Of a stretch of 17,128 bases of DNA, positions 1 through 7,398 are shown one piece after another. Location: positions 1 through 17,128 of the forward strand of contig NZ_DASWPE010000167.1 in NCBI RefSeq assembly GCF_036404135.1. Reading direction: 5' to 3'. Within the stretch, counting starts at the first letter, position 1, and each line of letters begins with the position of its first letter. The notes beneath the pieces are model-generated. The model searched no databases. It was not told the DNA's origin and worked only from the letters and a program-made list of their open reading frames with translations. The translations under genes and the position numbers were made by a program. The stretch is from Rhodopseudomonas_A sp036404135. Lineage in GTDB: Bacteria; Pseudomonadota; Alphaproteobacteria; Rhizobiales; Xanthobacteraceae.

Positions 1-870
1 GGCTTCGGCAACGACGAGACCATTGCGGCATGGACCGCCTTGTTCGACGGCCCGCTGAAAGGCAAGCCGGTCAGCCGCGTCATCATCACCCACGCGCATC
101 CCGACCACATCGGACAGGCCGGCTGGATGGTCGAGCGCTTCGGCTGCCCGTTTTATATTTCGCAGATCGAATATTTGCAGGGCGTCTATCACCGCAATCG
201 CCGGACCGAAGAACGCATCGTCAATTCGCGGCAGTTCTTTCGTCGCCACGGCATGGACGAAAACATCACCGAACAGCTGATCGGCCGTGGTCAGGATTAT
301 CTGAAGAAGACCGCGCCGCTGCCCGCAGCCTATCGCCGGCTCTCAAACGGACAGGACATTACGATCGGCAAGCGCAGCTTCCGCATCATCACCGGTGCGG
401 GCCATTCGCCGGATCAGGTCACGCTGTATTGCGCGGCCGATAAATTCTATCTCTCCGCCGATCAGGTGCTCAGCAAGATCTCGCCGAATGTCAGCGTCTG
501 GGCGCACGAGCCGGACGAGAATTCGCTCGGCGCCTATCTGCGCTCGCTCGGCCAGCTCGCCGAGAGCCTGCCCGACGACGTGCTGGTGCTGCCCGGCCAC
601 GGCCTGCCCTTCTACGGCGTCAAGATCCGGATCAAGCAGCTCGCCGATCACCATGAAGAGCGTTGCCAGATGATCGCCGCGGCCTGCCGCGAGGAGGCGA
701 TGACCTCGGCGGCGCTGGTGCCGATCGTGTTCCACAAGCATGTGCTGGACGCGCACCAGACCGGCTTCGCGGCCGGCGAGTTGATCGCCCACGTCAACTA
801 CATGCTGTCGCAGCAGCGGCTCGGCGTGGTCGAGAGACCCGACGGCGTGCTGCGTTTCCAGGCGATCTGA
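1..870 (+). CDS. MBL-fold metallo-hydrolase, 5'-truncated by window edge
   Basis: The reading frame is open from base 1, so the true start lies to the left; 289 residues are visible. The metal-binding signature THAHPDH is encoded at 88-108. Later come GAGHSPDQ, then SADQVL (probable bridging Asp) and LPGHG (last metal His), in the order typical of glyoxalase II / metallo-beta-lactamase-fold hydrolases binding two zinc or iron ions. The roughly 100 residues after LPGHG are helical, containing HKHVLDAHQTGFAAGELIAHVNY, and resemble the C-terminal winged-helix-like domain of LACTB2-type members. Substrate cannot be read from sequence; thioester or lactone hydrolysis is usual for the fold. It ends 194 bp before hemA on the same strand, and the promoter-like signals in that gap suggest the two are separately transcribed. 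Fold assignment is secure, function is not. Confidence 0.9.
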   Translation, partial: GFGNDETIAAWTALFDGPLKGKPVSRVIITHAHPDHIGQAGWMVERFGCPFYISQIEYLQGVYHRNRRTEERIVNSRQFFRRHGMDENITEQLIGRGQDYLKKTAPLPAAYRRLSNGQDITIGKRSFRIITGAGHSPDQVTLYCAADKFYLSADQVLSKISPNVSVWAHEPDENSLGAYLRSLGQLAESLPDDVLVLPGHGLPFYGVKIRIKQLADHHEERCQMIAAACREEAMTSAALVPIVFHKHVLDAHQTGFAAGELIAHVNYMLSQQRLGVVERPDGVLRFQAI

Positions 871-907
871 CGGCCGTCCTCGAAAGCCGGAACTCCGGGT
901 TAATGCA

Positions 908-921
908 TTGATCCCGGTCAA
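908..921 (+). promoter_or_regulatory. FixK/FNR-type box (anaerobox) upstream of hemA
   Basis: The 14-mer TTGATCCCGGTCAA fits the CRP/FNR-family consensus TTGA-N6-TCAA exactly. It lies about 150 bp before the hemA start. If the site acts as a class II activator site centred near -41.5, transcription would begin near 956. A second, weak sigma-70-like pair (TCGACA at 987 and TAATAC at 1011, spacing 18) could give another start. Oxygen control of hemA through the FixLJ-FixK cascade is known in Bradyrhizobium, which supports the reading; binding here is inferred. Confidence 0.65.
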
Positions 922-1064
922 GGTTTGATCCGCGCCGCGAGCAACCCGGAGGCTCGGTCGCTGCGGCCTTTCGGGGGTTTTCCGGCTCGACATCGCGCTT
1001 TGAAGAGTTCTAATACACTCCCGCGACACAGGGTCGCGATCGATGACGTCTCAGGTTTGCTCCG

Positions 1065-2294
1065 ATGAATTACAACCAGTTTTTCGATGACGCGCTCGGC
1101 CGGCTGCATCATGAGCGGCGCTATCGTGTGTTCGCCGATCTGGAACGGATCGCCGGCCGCTTCCCCAATGCCACCTGGCATTCGCCGAACGGGCCGCGCG
1201 ACGTCGTGATCTGGTGCTCGAACGACTATCTCGGAATGGGACAGCATCCGAAGGTGGTCGGCGCGATGGTCGAGACCGCGACCAGGCTCGGCACCGGCGC
1301 GGGCGGCACCCGCAATATCGCCGGCACCCATCATCCGCTGATCCAGCTCGAGCGGGAACTCGCTGATCTGCACGGCAAGGAAGCCGCGCTGCTGTTCACC
1401 TCGGGCTACGTCTCGAACCAGACCGGCATTTCGACGCTGACCAAGCTGATCCCGAACTGCCTGATCCTGTCCGACGCGCTCAACCACAATTCGATGATAG
1501 AGGGCATCCGGCAGTCCGGCTGCGAGCGCGTGGTCTGGCGCCACAACGACGTGGCGCATCTGGAAGAACTGCTGAAGGCTGCCGGCGCCGACCGGCCGAA
1601 GCTGATCGCCTTCGAAAGTCTGTATTCGATGGACGGTGACGTCGCGCCGCTGGCCAAGATCTGCGATCTCGCCGAGAAATACGGCGCGATGACCTATTGC
1701 GACGAAGTCCACGCGGTCGGCATGTACGGCCCGCGCGGCGCCGGCGTCGCCGAGCGCGACGGCGTGATGCACCGCATCGACATCCTGGAAGGCACGCTGG
1801 CCAAGGCCTATGGCTGCCTCGGCGGCTATATCGCCGGCAAGGCCAATGTGGTGGACGCGGTGCGCTCCTACGCGCCGGGCTTCATCTTCACCACCGCGCT
1901 GCCGCCGGCGATCTGCGCCGCGGCCACCGCCGCGATCCGGCATCTGAAGACCTCGACCTGGGAGCGCGAGCGCCACCAGGACCGCGCCGCCCGGGTCAAG
2001 GCGATCCTCAGCGCCGCCGGCCTGCCGGTGATGCCGACCGACACCCATATCGTGCCGGTGTTCGTCGGCGATGCCGAGCGCTGCAAGAAGGCCTGCGATC
2101 TCTTGATCGAGCAGCACGGCATCTATCTGCAGCCGATCAACTACCCCACCGTCGCCAAGGGCAAGGAACGGCTGCGCATCACGCCGTCGCCGTATCACGA
2201 CGACGGGCTGATCGACCGCTTGGCCGAGGCGCTGGTGATGGTGTGGGAGCAGCTCGACCTGCCGTTCGGCGCCAAGTCGATGGCCGCCGAATAG
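1065..2294 (+). CDS. hemA: 5-aminolevulinate synthase HemA
   Basis: This PLP enzyme condenses glycine with succinyl-CoA to 5-aminolevulinate in the cytoplasm, the first step of haem, cobalamin and, where present, bacteriochlorophyll synthesis by the Shemin (C4) route used by alphaproteobacteria. Its 409 residues match the usual length. Visible hallmarks are WCSNDYLGMGQHP near residue 50, the glycine-rich GTGAGGTRNIAGTHH, LFTSGYVSNQTG, the PLP-ring Asp in YCDEVHAVGMYG, and the Schiff-base lysine in GTLAKAYG (Lys247). These separate it from the related KBL and serine palmitoyltransferase families. The ATG at 1065 gives the canonical MNYNQFFD amino terminus although the ribosome site before it is weak. 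A FixK/FNR-type box lies upstream, and a cluster of GC hairpins begins on the stop codon. Whether the genome carries a second ALAS gene cannot be told from here. Confidence 0.97.
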   Translation: MNYNQFFDDALGRLHHERRYRVFADLERIAGRFPNATWHSPNGPRDVVIWCSNDYLGMGQHPKVVGAMVETATRLGTGAGGTRNIAGTHHPLIQLERELADLHGKEAALLFTSGYVSNQTGISTLTKLIPNCLILSDALNHNSMIEGIRQSGCERVVWRHNDVAHLEELLKAAGADRPKLIAFESLYSMDGDVAPLAKICDLAEKYGAMTYCDEVHAVGMYGPRGAGVAERDGVMHRIDILEGTLAKAYGCLGGYIAGKANVVDAVRSYAPGFIFTTALPPAICAAATAAIRHLKTSTWERERHQDRAARVKAILSAAGLPVMPTDTHIVPVFVGDAERCKKACDLLIEQHGIYLQPINYPTVAKGKERLRITPSPYHDDGLIDRLAEALVMVWEQLDLPFGAKSMAAE

Positions 2295-2362
2295 GCCGCC
2301 TCGCAGCCAGGAGGCGGCCGAGTTGGCCGCCTCTCGGCTTGATGGCGGCCGAACAGGCCGCC
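2294..2362 (+). terminator. Overlapping GC hairpins after hemA (possible attenuator/terminator)
   Basis: GGCCGCCTC at 2294-2302 pairs perfectly with GAGGCGGCC at 2311-2319. That same arm also pairs with a second GGCCGCCTC at 2325-2333, so two 9-bp hairpins exclude each other. A third hairpin follows: GGCGGCC at 2344-2350 with GGCCGCC at 2356-2362. There is no U tract, so this is not a textbook intrinsic terminator; it may act by Rho, by 3'-end protection, or simply be a local duplication. The rest of the hemA-kinase gap (2363-2516) shows only the kinase ribosome site. Confidence 0.5.
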
Positions 2363-2516
2363 GCGGCCCTTGGCGACCATTGCCCTCTTCCTGACGTCCG
2401 TGAGCCGCGGCAGGCGAAAAAGCCTGTCGCCTGCGCCGGCCTGACGCGCTAGATATCGACGGCGTGGGCCGCGCGATGCCCATGCTGGCCGACGTCCTCC
2501 GGAGGGGGCAAACGCG

Positions 2517-5500
2517 ATGCTGCACGATTGGGCCGTGATCGCTGCCGCGTTCGGCTATATCGGCTTTCTGTTCCTGGTCGCGAGCTATGGCGAGCGGCTA
2601 TCGCAGCCGCAGCGGCAGCGCTTCGGCACCCTGATCTATCCATTATCGCTGGCGATCTATTGCACGTCGTGGACGTTCTTCGGCTCGGTCGGCGTCGCCA
2701 GCCGCAACAGCGTCGATTTCCTGGCGATCTATATCGGCCCGATCCTGATGGTGGCGTTCTGCGCGCCGCTGCTGTGCCGGGTGATCGATCTTGCCAAATC
2801 GCAGAACATCACCTCGATCGCCGATTTCATCGCCGCGCGCTACGGCAAGAGCCAAGCGGTGGCGGCCACCGTGGCGATCATCGCCATCGTCGGTTCGGTG
2901 CCCTACATCGCGCTGCAGCTGAAAGCGGTGGCGTCCTCGCTGCAGACCATCCTCGGCGACGATCAGGTGATGTCGAGCATGCCGATCGTCGGCGACATCG
3001 CCTTGATCGTGGCGCTGACCATGGCGCTGTTCGCGGTGCTGTTCGGCACAAGGCAGACCAACGCCACCGAACATCAGCACGGCTTGATGCTCGCGGTCGC
3101 CACCGAATCCATCGTCAAGCTGGTCGCCTTCATCACCGCCGGCGCCTTCGTCACCTTCTGGATGTTCAGCCCGCACGAACTGATCGAGCGGGCGATGAAG
3201 ACGCCGGAGGCGGTCCGCGCCATCGACTACGTTCCCTCCGGCGGCAACTTCCTGACCATGGTGCTCTTGTCGTTCTGCGCCATCATGCTGCTGCCGCGGC
3301 AGTTTCACGTCAGCGTGGTGGAGAACTCCTCGAGCGCCGAGGTCGGCCGCGCCCGCTGGCTGTTTCCGCTGTATCTGGTCGCGATCAACCTGTTCGTGAT
3401 TCCGATCGCGCTGGCCGGACTGATCACCTTCCCGTTCGGCGCGGTCGACAGCGACATGTATGTGCTGGCGCTGCCGCTGCAGGCCAACGCGCCGTATCTC
3501 AGCGTCGCGGTGTTCATCGGCGGGCTGTCGGCGGCGACCGCGATGGTGATCGTCGAATGCGTGGCGCTGGCGGTGATGGTGTCGAACGACCTGGTGATGC
3601 CGCTGGTGCTGAAGCGCGGCGCCACCCCGCGCGACGACGCGCGCAGCTACGGCACCTTCCTGCTGACGGTGCGCCGGGTGGCGATCTTCGCCATCCTGCT
3701 GATGGCCTATTGGTATTTCCGCGCGCTCGGCAACACCCAGCTCGCGGCGATCGGGCTGTTGTCGTTCGCCGCCATCGCACAATTCGCGCCGGCGTTCTTC
3801 GGCGGGCTGATCTGGCGGCGGGCGACCGCGCGCGGCGCCATCGGCGGCATGCTGATCGGCTTTGCCGCCTGGGCCTATACGCTGTTTATGCCGAGCTTCC
3901 TCGACGGCAACACCGCAGGCGTGCTGCTGCTGCAGCACGGCCCGTTCGGCATCGAGGCGCTGCGACCGCGGGCGCTGTTCGGCGCCGACCTGCCACCCTT
4001 GTTGCACGGCGTGCTGTGGAGCCTGTCGCTGAACATCCTGGCCTATGTGGTGCTGTCGCTGTGGCGGCAGCCGTCGTCGATCGAACGGCTGCAGGCCGCG
4101 GTGTTCGTGCCGGCGGCGCTGAAGCCGATGGCGCCGGCGTTCCGGCGCTGGCGCTCGACGGTGACGGTGGCGGACATCCTCGGCGCGGTCGCGCAATATC
4201 TCGGGCCGGAGCGGGCGGGCGAGGCGTTCCGCGCCTTCGCGGCGAGCCGCCGGGTCAATATCGAGCCGGCGGCGCCGGCGGATTTTGAATTGCTGCAGCA
4301 CGCCGAACATCTGATCGCCTCCTCAATCGGCGCGGCGTCGTCGCGGCTGGTGCTGTCGCTGTTGTTGCGCAAGCGCACGGTCTCGGCCGAGGCGGCGCTG
4401 AAACTGCTCGACGATTCCCATGCCGCGCTGCATTTTAACCGCGAGATCCTGCAGACCGCGCTCAACCACGTCCGCCAGGGCATCGCGGTGTTCAATCCGG
4501 ATCTGCAGCTGATCTGCTCGAACCGGCAGTTCGGCGAGATCCTCGGGCTGCCGCCGCACATCGTGCAGATCGGCATCCCGCTCACCGAGATTCTGGAATT
4601 TCTCTCGCTCAGCGCGCCCGGCCTCGGTGACAGCGAGCTGCAGACCCAGATCCGGCTCGCCGCCTACACCACCGAAGGCGCGCCTTACATCGAGCGGATG
4701 CAGGACCGCCATCTGGTGATCGAGGTGCGCGCCAACCGGATGCCCGACGGCGGGCTGGTGATCACCTTCTCCGACGTCACCCCGAGCTTCGAGGCCGCCG
4801 AGGCGCTGGAGCGCGCCAACGCCACGCTGGAAAAGCGGGTGCGCGATCGCACCGAGGAACTGACCAGGCTGAATTCGGCGCTGGCGCTGGCCAAGAGCAC
4901 CGCGGAAGAGGCCAACATTTCCAAGACCCGGTTTCTCGCCGCCGCCAGCCACGACATCCTGCAGCCGCTCAACGCGGCGCGGCTCTACGTCACCAGCCTG
5001 GTCGAGCGGCAAAGCGGCGGCGACGACGCCAAGCTGGTGGAAAACATCGACGAATCGCTGGAGGCGATCGAGGAGATCATCGGCGCGCTGTTGGATATTT
5101 CGCGGCTCGACGCCGGCGCGATGACGCCGTCGCTGTCGAGCTTCGTGATCGGCGATCTGATGCGCTCCTTGGAAATCGAATTCGCGCCGATCGCCCGCGC
5201 CAAGGGACTGAAGCTGAGTTTCGTGCCCTGCCTGCTGCCGGTGGAGTCCGACCGGCTGCTGCTGCGCCGGCTGATGCAGAACCTGATCTCCAACGCCATC
5301 AAATACACCCCGCAGGGCAAGGTGCTGGTCGGCTGTCGGCGTCGCGGCCAATCGCTGCAGATCGGCATCTACGACACCGGCGTCGGCATCCCGATCTTGA
5401 AACGCGGCGAGATCTTCAAGGAATTTCACCGGCTGGAGCAGGGCGCGCGGATCGCCCGCGGGCTCGGGCTCGGGCTGTCGATCGTCGAGCGGCTGGCGCG

Positions 5501-6026
5501 GGTGCTCAACCACGGCATCGCCCTCGACTCCAACAAGAGCGGCGGCTCGTTCTTCTCGGTCACGGTGCAGATCGCCAATATGGTCAACCACACCGCGGCG
5601 GTGACCAGCGCCACGCCGCTGTCGCGGGCCTCGATGGCTGGCATTCTGGTGGCCTGCATCGAGAACGATCCGGCGATCCTCGACGGCATGAAGACGCTCT
5701 TGACCACCTGGGGCGCCGAGGTGATCGCGGTGGGAGATCCGGAAGCCGCGATCAAGGCGATCGAGGCCGCCGGTCGGCCGGTCACCGGGCTGTTGGTCGA
5801 TTATCATCTGGATCGCGGCAACGGCATCGCCGGCATCCGCGACATCCGCCATCGCTTTGGCGAACGGATCCCGGCGATCCTGATCACCGCCGATCGCAGC
5901 CCGCGGGTCCGCGCCGCGGCGCGCGACGACAATATCTCGGTGCTGAACAAGCCGGTGAAGGCGGCGTCGCTGCGGGCCTTGCTCGGGCAGTGGCGGGCGC
6001 AGCAGCAGGTGGCGGCCGCGGAATAG
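2517..6026 (+). CDS. CrbS/MxtR-type hybrid histidine kinase with sodium:solute symporter domain
   Basis: An inner-membrane sensor of 1169 residues. Residues 1 to about 520 form a multi-helix SSS/SLC5 transporter-like domain (QNITSIADFIAARYGKS, then successive hydrophobic segments). About 548-625 resembles the STAC linker (VTVADILGAVAQYLGPERA to SSRLVLSLLLRKR). A PAS domain spans about 645-760, then a coiled coil (about 765-805). The HisKA box SHDILQPLNAARL has phospho-acceptor His812; the ATPase shows Asn926 (N box), DTGVGIP at 953 and GLGLGLS near 982. A receiver spans about 1042-1160 with Asp1095 and Lys1145. The ATG at 2517 follows a strong GGAGGGGG (2501-2508). CrbS (Vibrio) and MxtR (Pseudomonas) share this layout and act with LuxR-type CrbR/ErdR on acetyl-CoA synthetase and acetate use. 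The convergent regulator downstream is the likely partner. Whether the transporter domain moves solute, only senses it, or both is unknown. Confidence 0.9.
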   Translation: MLHDWAVIAAAFGYIGFLFLVASYGERLSQPQRQRFGTLIYPLSLAIYCTSWTFFGSVGVASRNSVDFLAIYIGPILMVAFCAPLLCRVIDLAKSQNITSIADFIAARYGKSQAVAATVAIIAIVGSVPYIALQLKAVASSLQTILGDDQVMSSMPIVGDIALIVALTMALFAVLFGTRQTNATEHQHGLMLAVATESIVKLVAFITAGAFVTFWMFSPHELIERAMKTPEAVRAIDYVPSGGNFLTMVLLSFCAIMLLPRQFHVSVVENSSSAEVGRARWLFPLYLVAINLFVIPIALAGLITFPFGAVDSDMYVLALPLQANAPYLSVAVFIGGLSAATAMVIVECVALAVMVSNDLVMPLVLKRGATPRDDARSYGTFLLTVRRVAIFAILLMAYWYFRALGNTQLAAIGLLSFAAIAQFAPAFFGGLIWRRATARGAIGGMLIGFAAWAYTLFMPSFLDGNTAGVLLLQHGPFGIEALRPRALFGADLPPLLHGVLWSLSLNILAYVVLSLWRQPSSIERLQAAVFVPAALKPMAPAFRRWRSTVTVADILGAVAQYLGPERAGEAFRAFAASRRVNIEPAAPADFELLQHAEHLIASSIGAASSRLVLSLLLRKRTVSAEAALKLLDDSHAALHFNREILQTALNHVRQGIAVFNPDLQLICSNRQFGEILGLPPHIVQIGIPLTEILEFLSLSAPGLGDSELQTQIRLAAYTTEGAPYIERMQDRHLVIEVRANRMPDGGLVITFSDVTPSFEAAEALERANATLEKRVRDRTEELTRLNSALALAKSTAEEANISKTRFLAAASHDILQPLNAARLYVTSLVERQSGGDDAKLVENIDESLEAIEEIIGALLDISRLDAGAMTPSLSSFVIGDLMRSLEIEFAPIARAKGLKLSFVPCLLPVESDRLLLRRLMQNLISNAIKYTPQGKVLVGCRRRGQSLQIGIYDTGVGIPILKRGEIFKEFHRLEQGARIARGLGLGLSIVERLARVLNHGIALDSNKSGGSFFSVTVQIANMVNHTAAVTSATPLSRASMAGILVACIENDPAILDGMKTLLTTWGAEVIAVGDPEAAIKAIEAAGRPVTGLLVDYHLDRGNGIAGIRDIRHRFGERIPAILITADRSPRVRAAARDDNISVLNKPVKAASLRALLGQWRAQQQVAAAE

Positions 6027-6068
6027 CCGGCTTCGATATCAATTCACCAAGTTATTCCGGTCACCGGG

Positions 6069-6189
6069 TCATTCCGGGGCGCGAGAGCGCAAGCTCAAGC
6101 GAGCCCGGAATCTCGTCCCGCTGGCGAGCTTCCACTTGCAGCAAGATTCCGGGTTCGCTCGCCGCAAGGCGGCTCGCGCCCCGGAATGA
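6069..6189 (+). repeat. Dispersed palindromic repeat, family A, copy 1
   Basis: A 121-bp element bounded by TCATTCCGGGGCGC and its exact complement GCGCCCCGGAATGA. Each half can form its own hairpin: the outer ATTCCGGG pairs with an inner CCCGGAAT (left half), and an inner ATTCCGGG with the outer CCCGGAAT (right half). The loops and the middle vary between copies. Two further copies lie at 9181-9303 (same orientation) and 16010-16130 (inverted). All three are intergenic. It begins 43 bp after the kinase stop codon. No coding capacity. Confidence 0.85.
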
Positions 6190-6235
6190 CGGCAGTGAGG
6201 CCGGGAGGTTCCGAAGCTTGCCGAGCGATCTTTAT

Positions 6236-6338
6236 AGCGTTTTCGAGCGAAGTGGATCCCGGTTCGCGTGAAGAAAACGCGTCAAAATAACAATCCAGAG
6301 CTCCGGTTCTGATTCTATCAGAACCGGAATAGCTCTAG
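6236..6338 (+). repeat. Dispersed intergenic repeat, family B
   Basis: A stretch of about 103 bp starting AGCGTTTTCGAGCGAAGTGG and ending AGCTCTAGA. Its left part folds through GCGTTTTC (6237-6244) with GAAAACGC (6273-6280). Its right part is a long near-perfect hairpin described separately. I recognise this arrangement from memory as a dispersed intergenic element of Bradyrhizobium-like genomes; copy number in this genome cannot be checked here. It sits between two convergent genes. The bases from 6339 to 6399 show nothing further. Confidence 0.7.
6297..6336. terminator. Strong hairpin between convergent kinase and regulator genes
   Basis: TCCGGTTCTGAT (6302-6313) and ATCAGAACCGGA (6317-6328) form a perfect 12-bp stem around a 3-base loop. 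AGAGCT (6297-6302) and AGCTCT (6331-6336) can extend or compete with it. Being symmetric and lying between convergent genes, it could stop or stabilise transcripts from both sides. There is no clean U tract, so the terminator role is inferred. Confidence 0.45.
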
Positions 6339-6399
6339 ACTGCGCTGAAAAGCCGTGCGGCCGGTGCGAAGCGCTTACGGCGGGGATGAAGGGGATGGC

Positions 6400-7071
6400 C
6401 TACTGCGGGGTATCCTGCCGCCATTGGCTGCCGGAGATCTTGGCGGCGGCGATCACCGCCTGGGTCCGGCTTTCAACGCCGAGCTTCTGCAGGATCGCCG
6501 AGACGTGGGCCTTGATGGTGGCTTCCGAGACGCCGAGCTCATAGGCGATCTGCTTGTTCAAGAGCCCTTCCGACAGCATCATCAGCACCCGCACCTGCTG
6601 CGGGGTCAGGGTGATCAGCCGATCGCGCAGCTTGGTCATTTCCGGATCGGCGGCGGCGTTGAGGTCGATATCCGGCGGCACCCAGACGTCGCCGTCCAGC
6701 ACCTTCTGGATCGCATCCTTGAGCTTCTCGACCCCGAACCGCTTCGGCACGAAGCCGGAGGCGCCGAAATCCAGCGAGCGCCGGATCGTGCCGACGTCGT
6801 CGCTGGCCGAGACCACCACCACCGGGATCGCCGGATATTGCGCCCGCAGGTATATCAGTCCGGAAAACCCGCTGATCCCGGGCATCGAAAGGTCCAGTAA
6901 GACCAGATCGACGTCGGCGTCCTGCTCCAGGATCGCGGTTAGCTCCTCGAAGGTTCCGGCCTCGCCGATCTTGGCGGTGGGGACGACGCTTGCGACCGCG
7001 TGCCGCAGGGCGTCACGAAATAGCGGATGATCATCGGCGATGATGAGGTGCGTGCTGGCTGTGGGGGTCAT
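6400..7071 (-). CDS. LuxR-family response regulator (CrbR/ErdR-like)
   Basis: A 223-residue NarL/LuxR-class regulator. The receiver domain (about 8-125) has the acidic pair in IADDHPLFR, phospho-acceptor Asp60 in LLDLSMPG, the Ser/Thr switch in VVSAS and Lys110 in GFVPK. A helix-turn-helix (about 154-210) reads LTPQQVRVLMMLSEGLLNKQ to SEATIKAHVSAILQKLGV, the GerE/LuxR pattern. It should bind DNA as a dimer when phosphorylated. It converges on the CrbS-type kinase and diverges from a symporter gene, so it probably receives phosphate from that kinase and may control the symporter. In gammaproteobacteria CrbR/ErdR activates acs; no acs gene lies in this window. The ATG at 7071 gives the usual short lead before the receiver, though its ribosome site is weak. 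Family is firm; pairing is inferred from gene order. Confidence 0.9.
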   Translation of the reverse strand: MTPTASTHLIIADDHPLFRDALRHAVASVVPTAKIGEAGTFEELTAILEQDADVDLVLLDLSMPGISGFSGLIYLRAQYPAIPVVVVSASDDVGTIRRSLDFGASGFVPKRFGVEKLKDAIQKVLDGDVWVPPDIDLNAAADPEMTKLRDRLITLTPQQVRVLMMLSEGLLNKQIAYELGVSEATIKAHVSAILQKLGVESRTQAVIAAAKISGSQWRQDTPQ

Positions 7072-7398
7072 TTACTCTGACGGCGGTTGGAACTGCGCTC
7101 GTCCCGCACGCAAAACGCGGGGAAAATCACATATGCGCAATTCTCGCCTGACCGCAGACGTCTGGCAAGCAAACAATTTTCTACACTTAACGGCAATTGC
7201 CGCTGTTCGCGCATGCAGCGCGGAATCTTTTGCACTGCATCACAACTTTGGAGAGCCGGGCGGCGGGCCGAAAGTCGTATTGGGCGAAATTTGGCGCCGA
7301 TGTTACCTTGTTGCCAATTCTGCGCAGCACACCGGCTGAGATCGGGGCGCGCGGGCACGAGCTTTGACTCAGAATACTCACGGGGAGGACGTTCAAAC
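7072..7398. promoter_or_regulatory. Divergent intergenic region with 12-bp palindrome
   Basis: This 327-bp gap separates the regulator (leftward) from the symporter (rightward) and must carry promoters for both. It is more AT-rich than its surroundings. CGGCAATTGCCG at 7191-7202 is a perfect 12-bp palindrome, a plausible dimer operator. A second inverted repeat, CGCGC/GCGCG around ATGCA, lies at 7208-7222. I could not find a convincing sigma-70 or sigma-54 promoter pair. The symporter ribosome site GGGGAGGA is at 7382-7389. Confidence 0.4.

Noticed and set aside
918..2525. Long open frame on the minus strand opposite hemA
   Set aside because: Product is rich in Arg, Gly, His and Asp with no family signature. 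It is the frame expected opposite a GC-rich gene and lies across a secure hemA.
2643..5852. Long minus-strand open frames opposite the histidine kinase
   Set aside because: Compositionally biased shadows of a gene whose domains and ribosome site are clear; no start signals or motifs.
7285..7305. Possible sigma-54 promoter (TTGGCGCC ... TTACC) before the symporter
   Set aside because: The -12 GC dinucleotide at the required spacing is missing.
7087..7398. Amino-terminal extension of the symporter frame
   Set aside because: No start with a ribosome site, low-similarity sequence, and it would erase the divergent promoter region; ATG 7399 follows GGGGAGGA.
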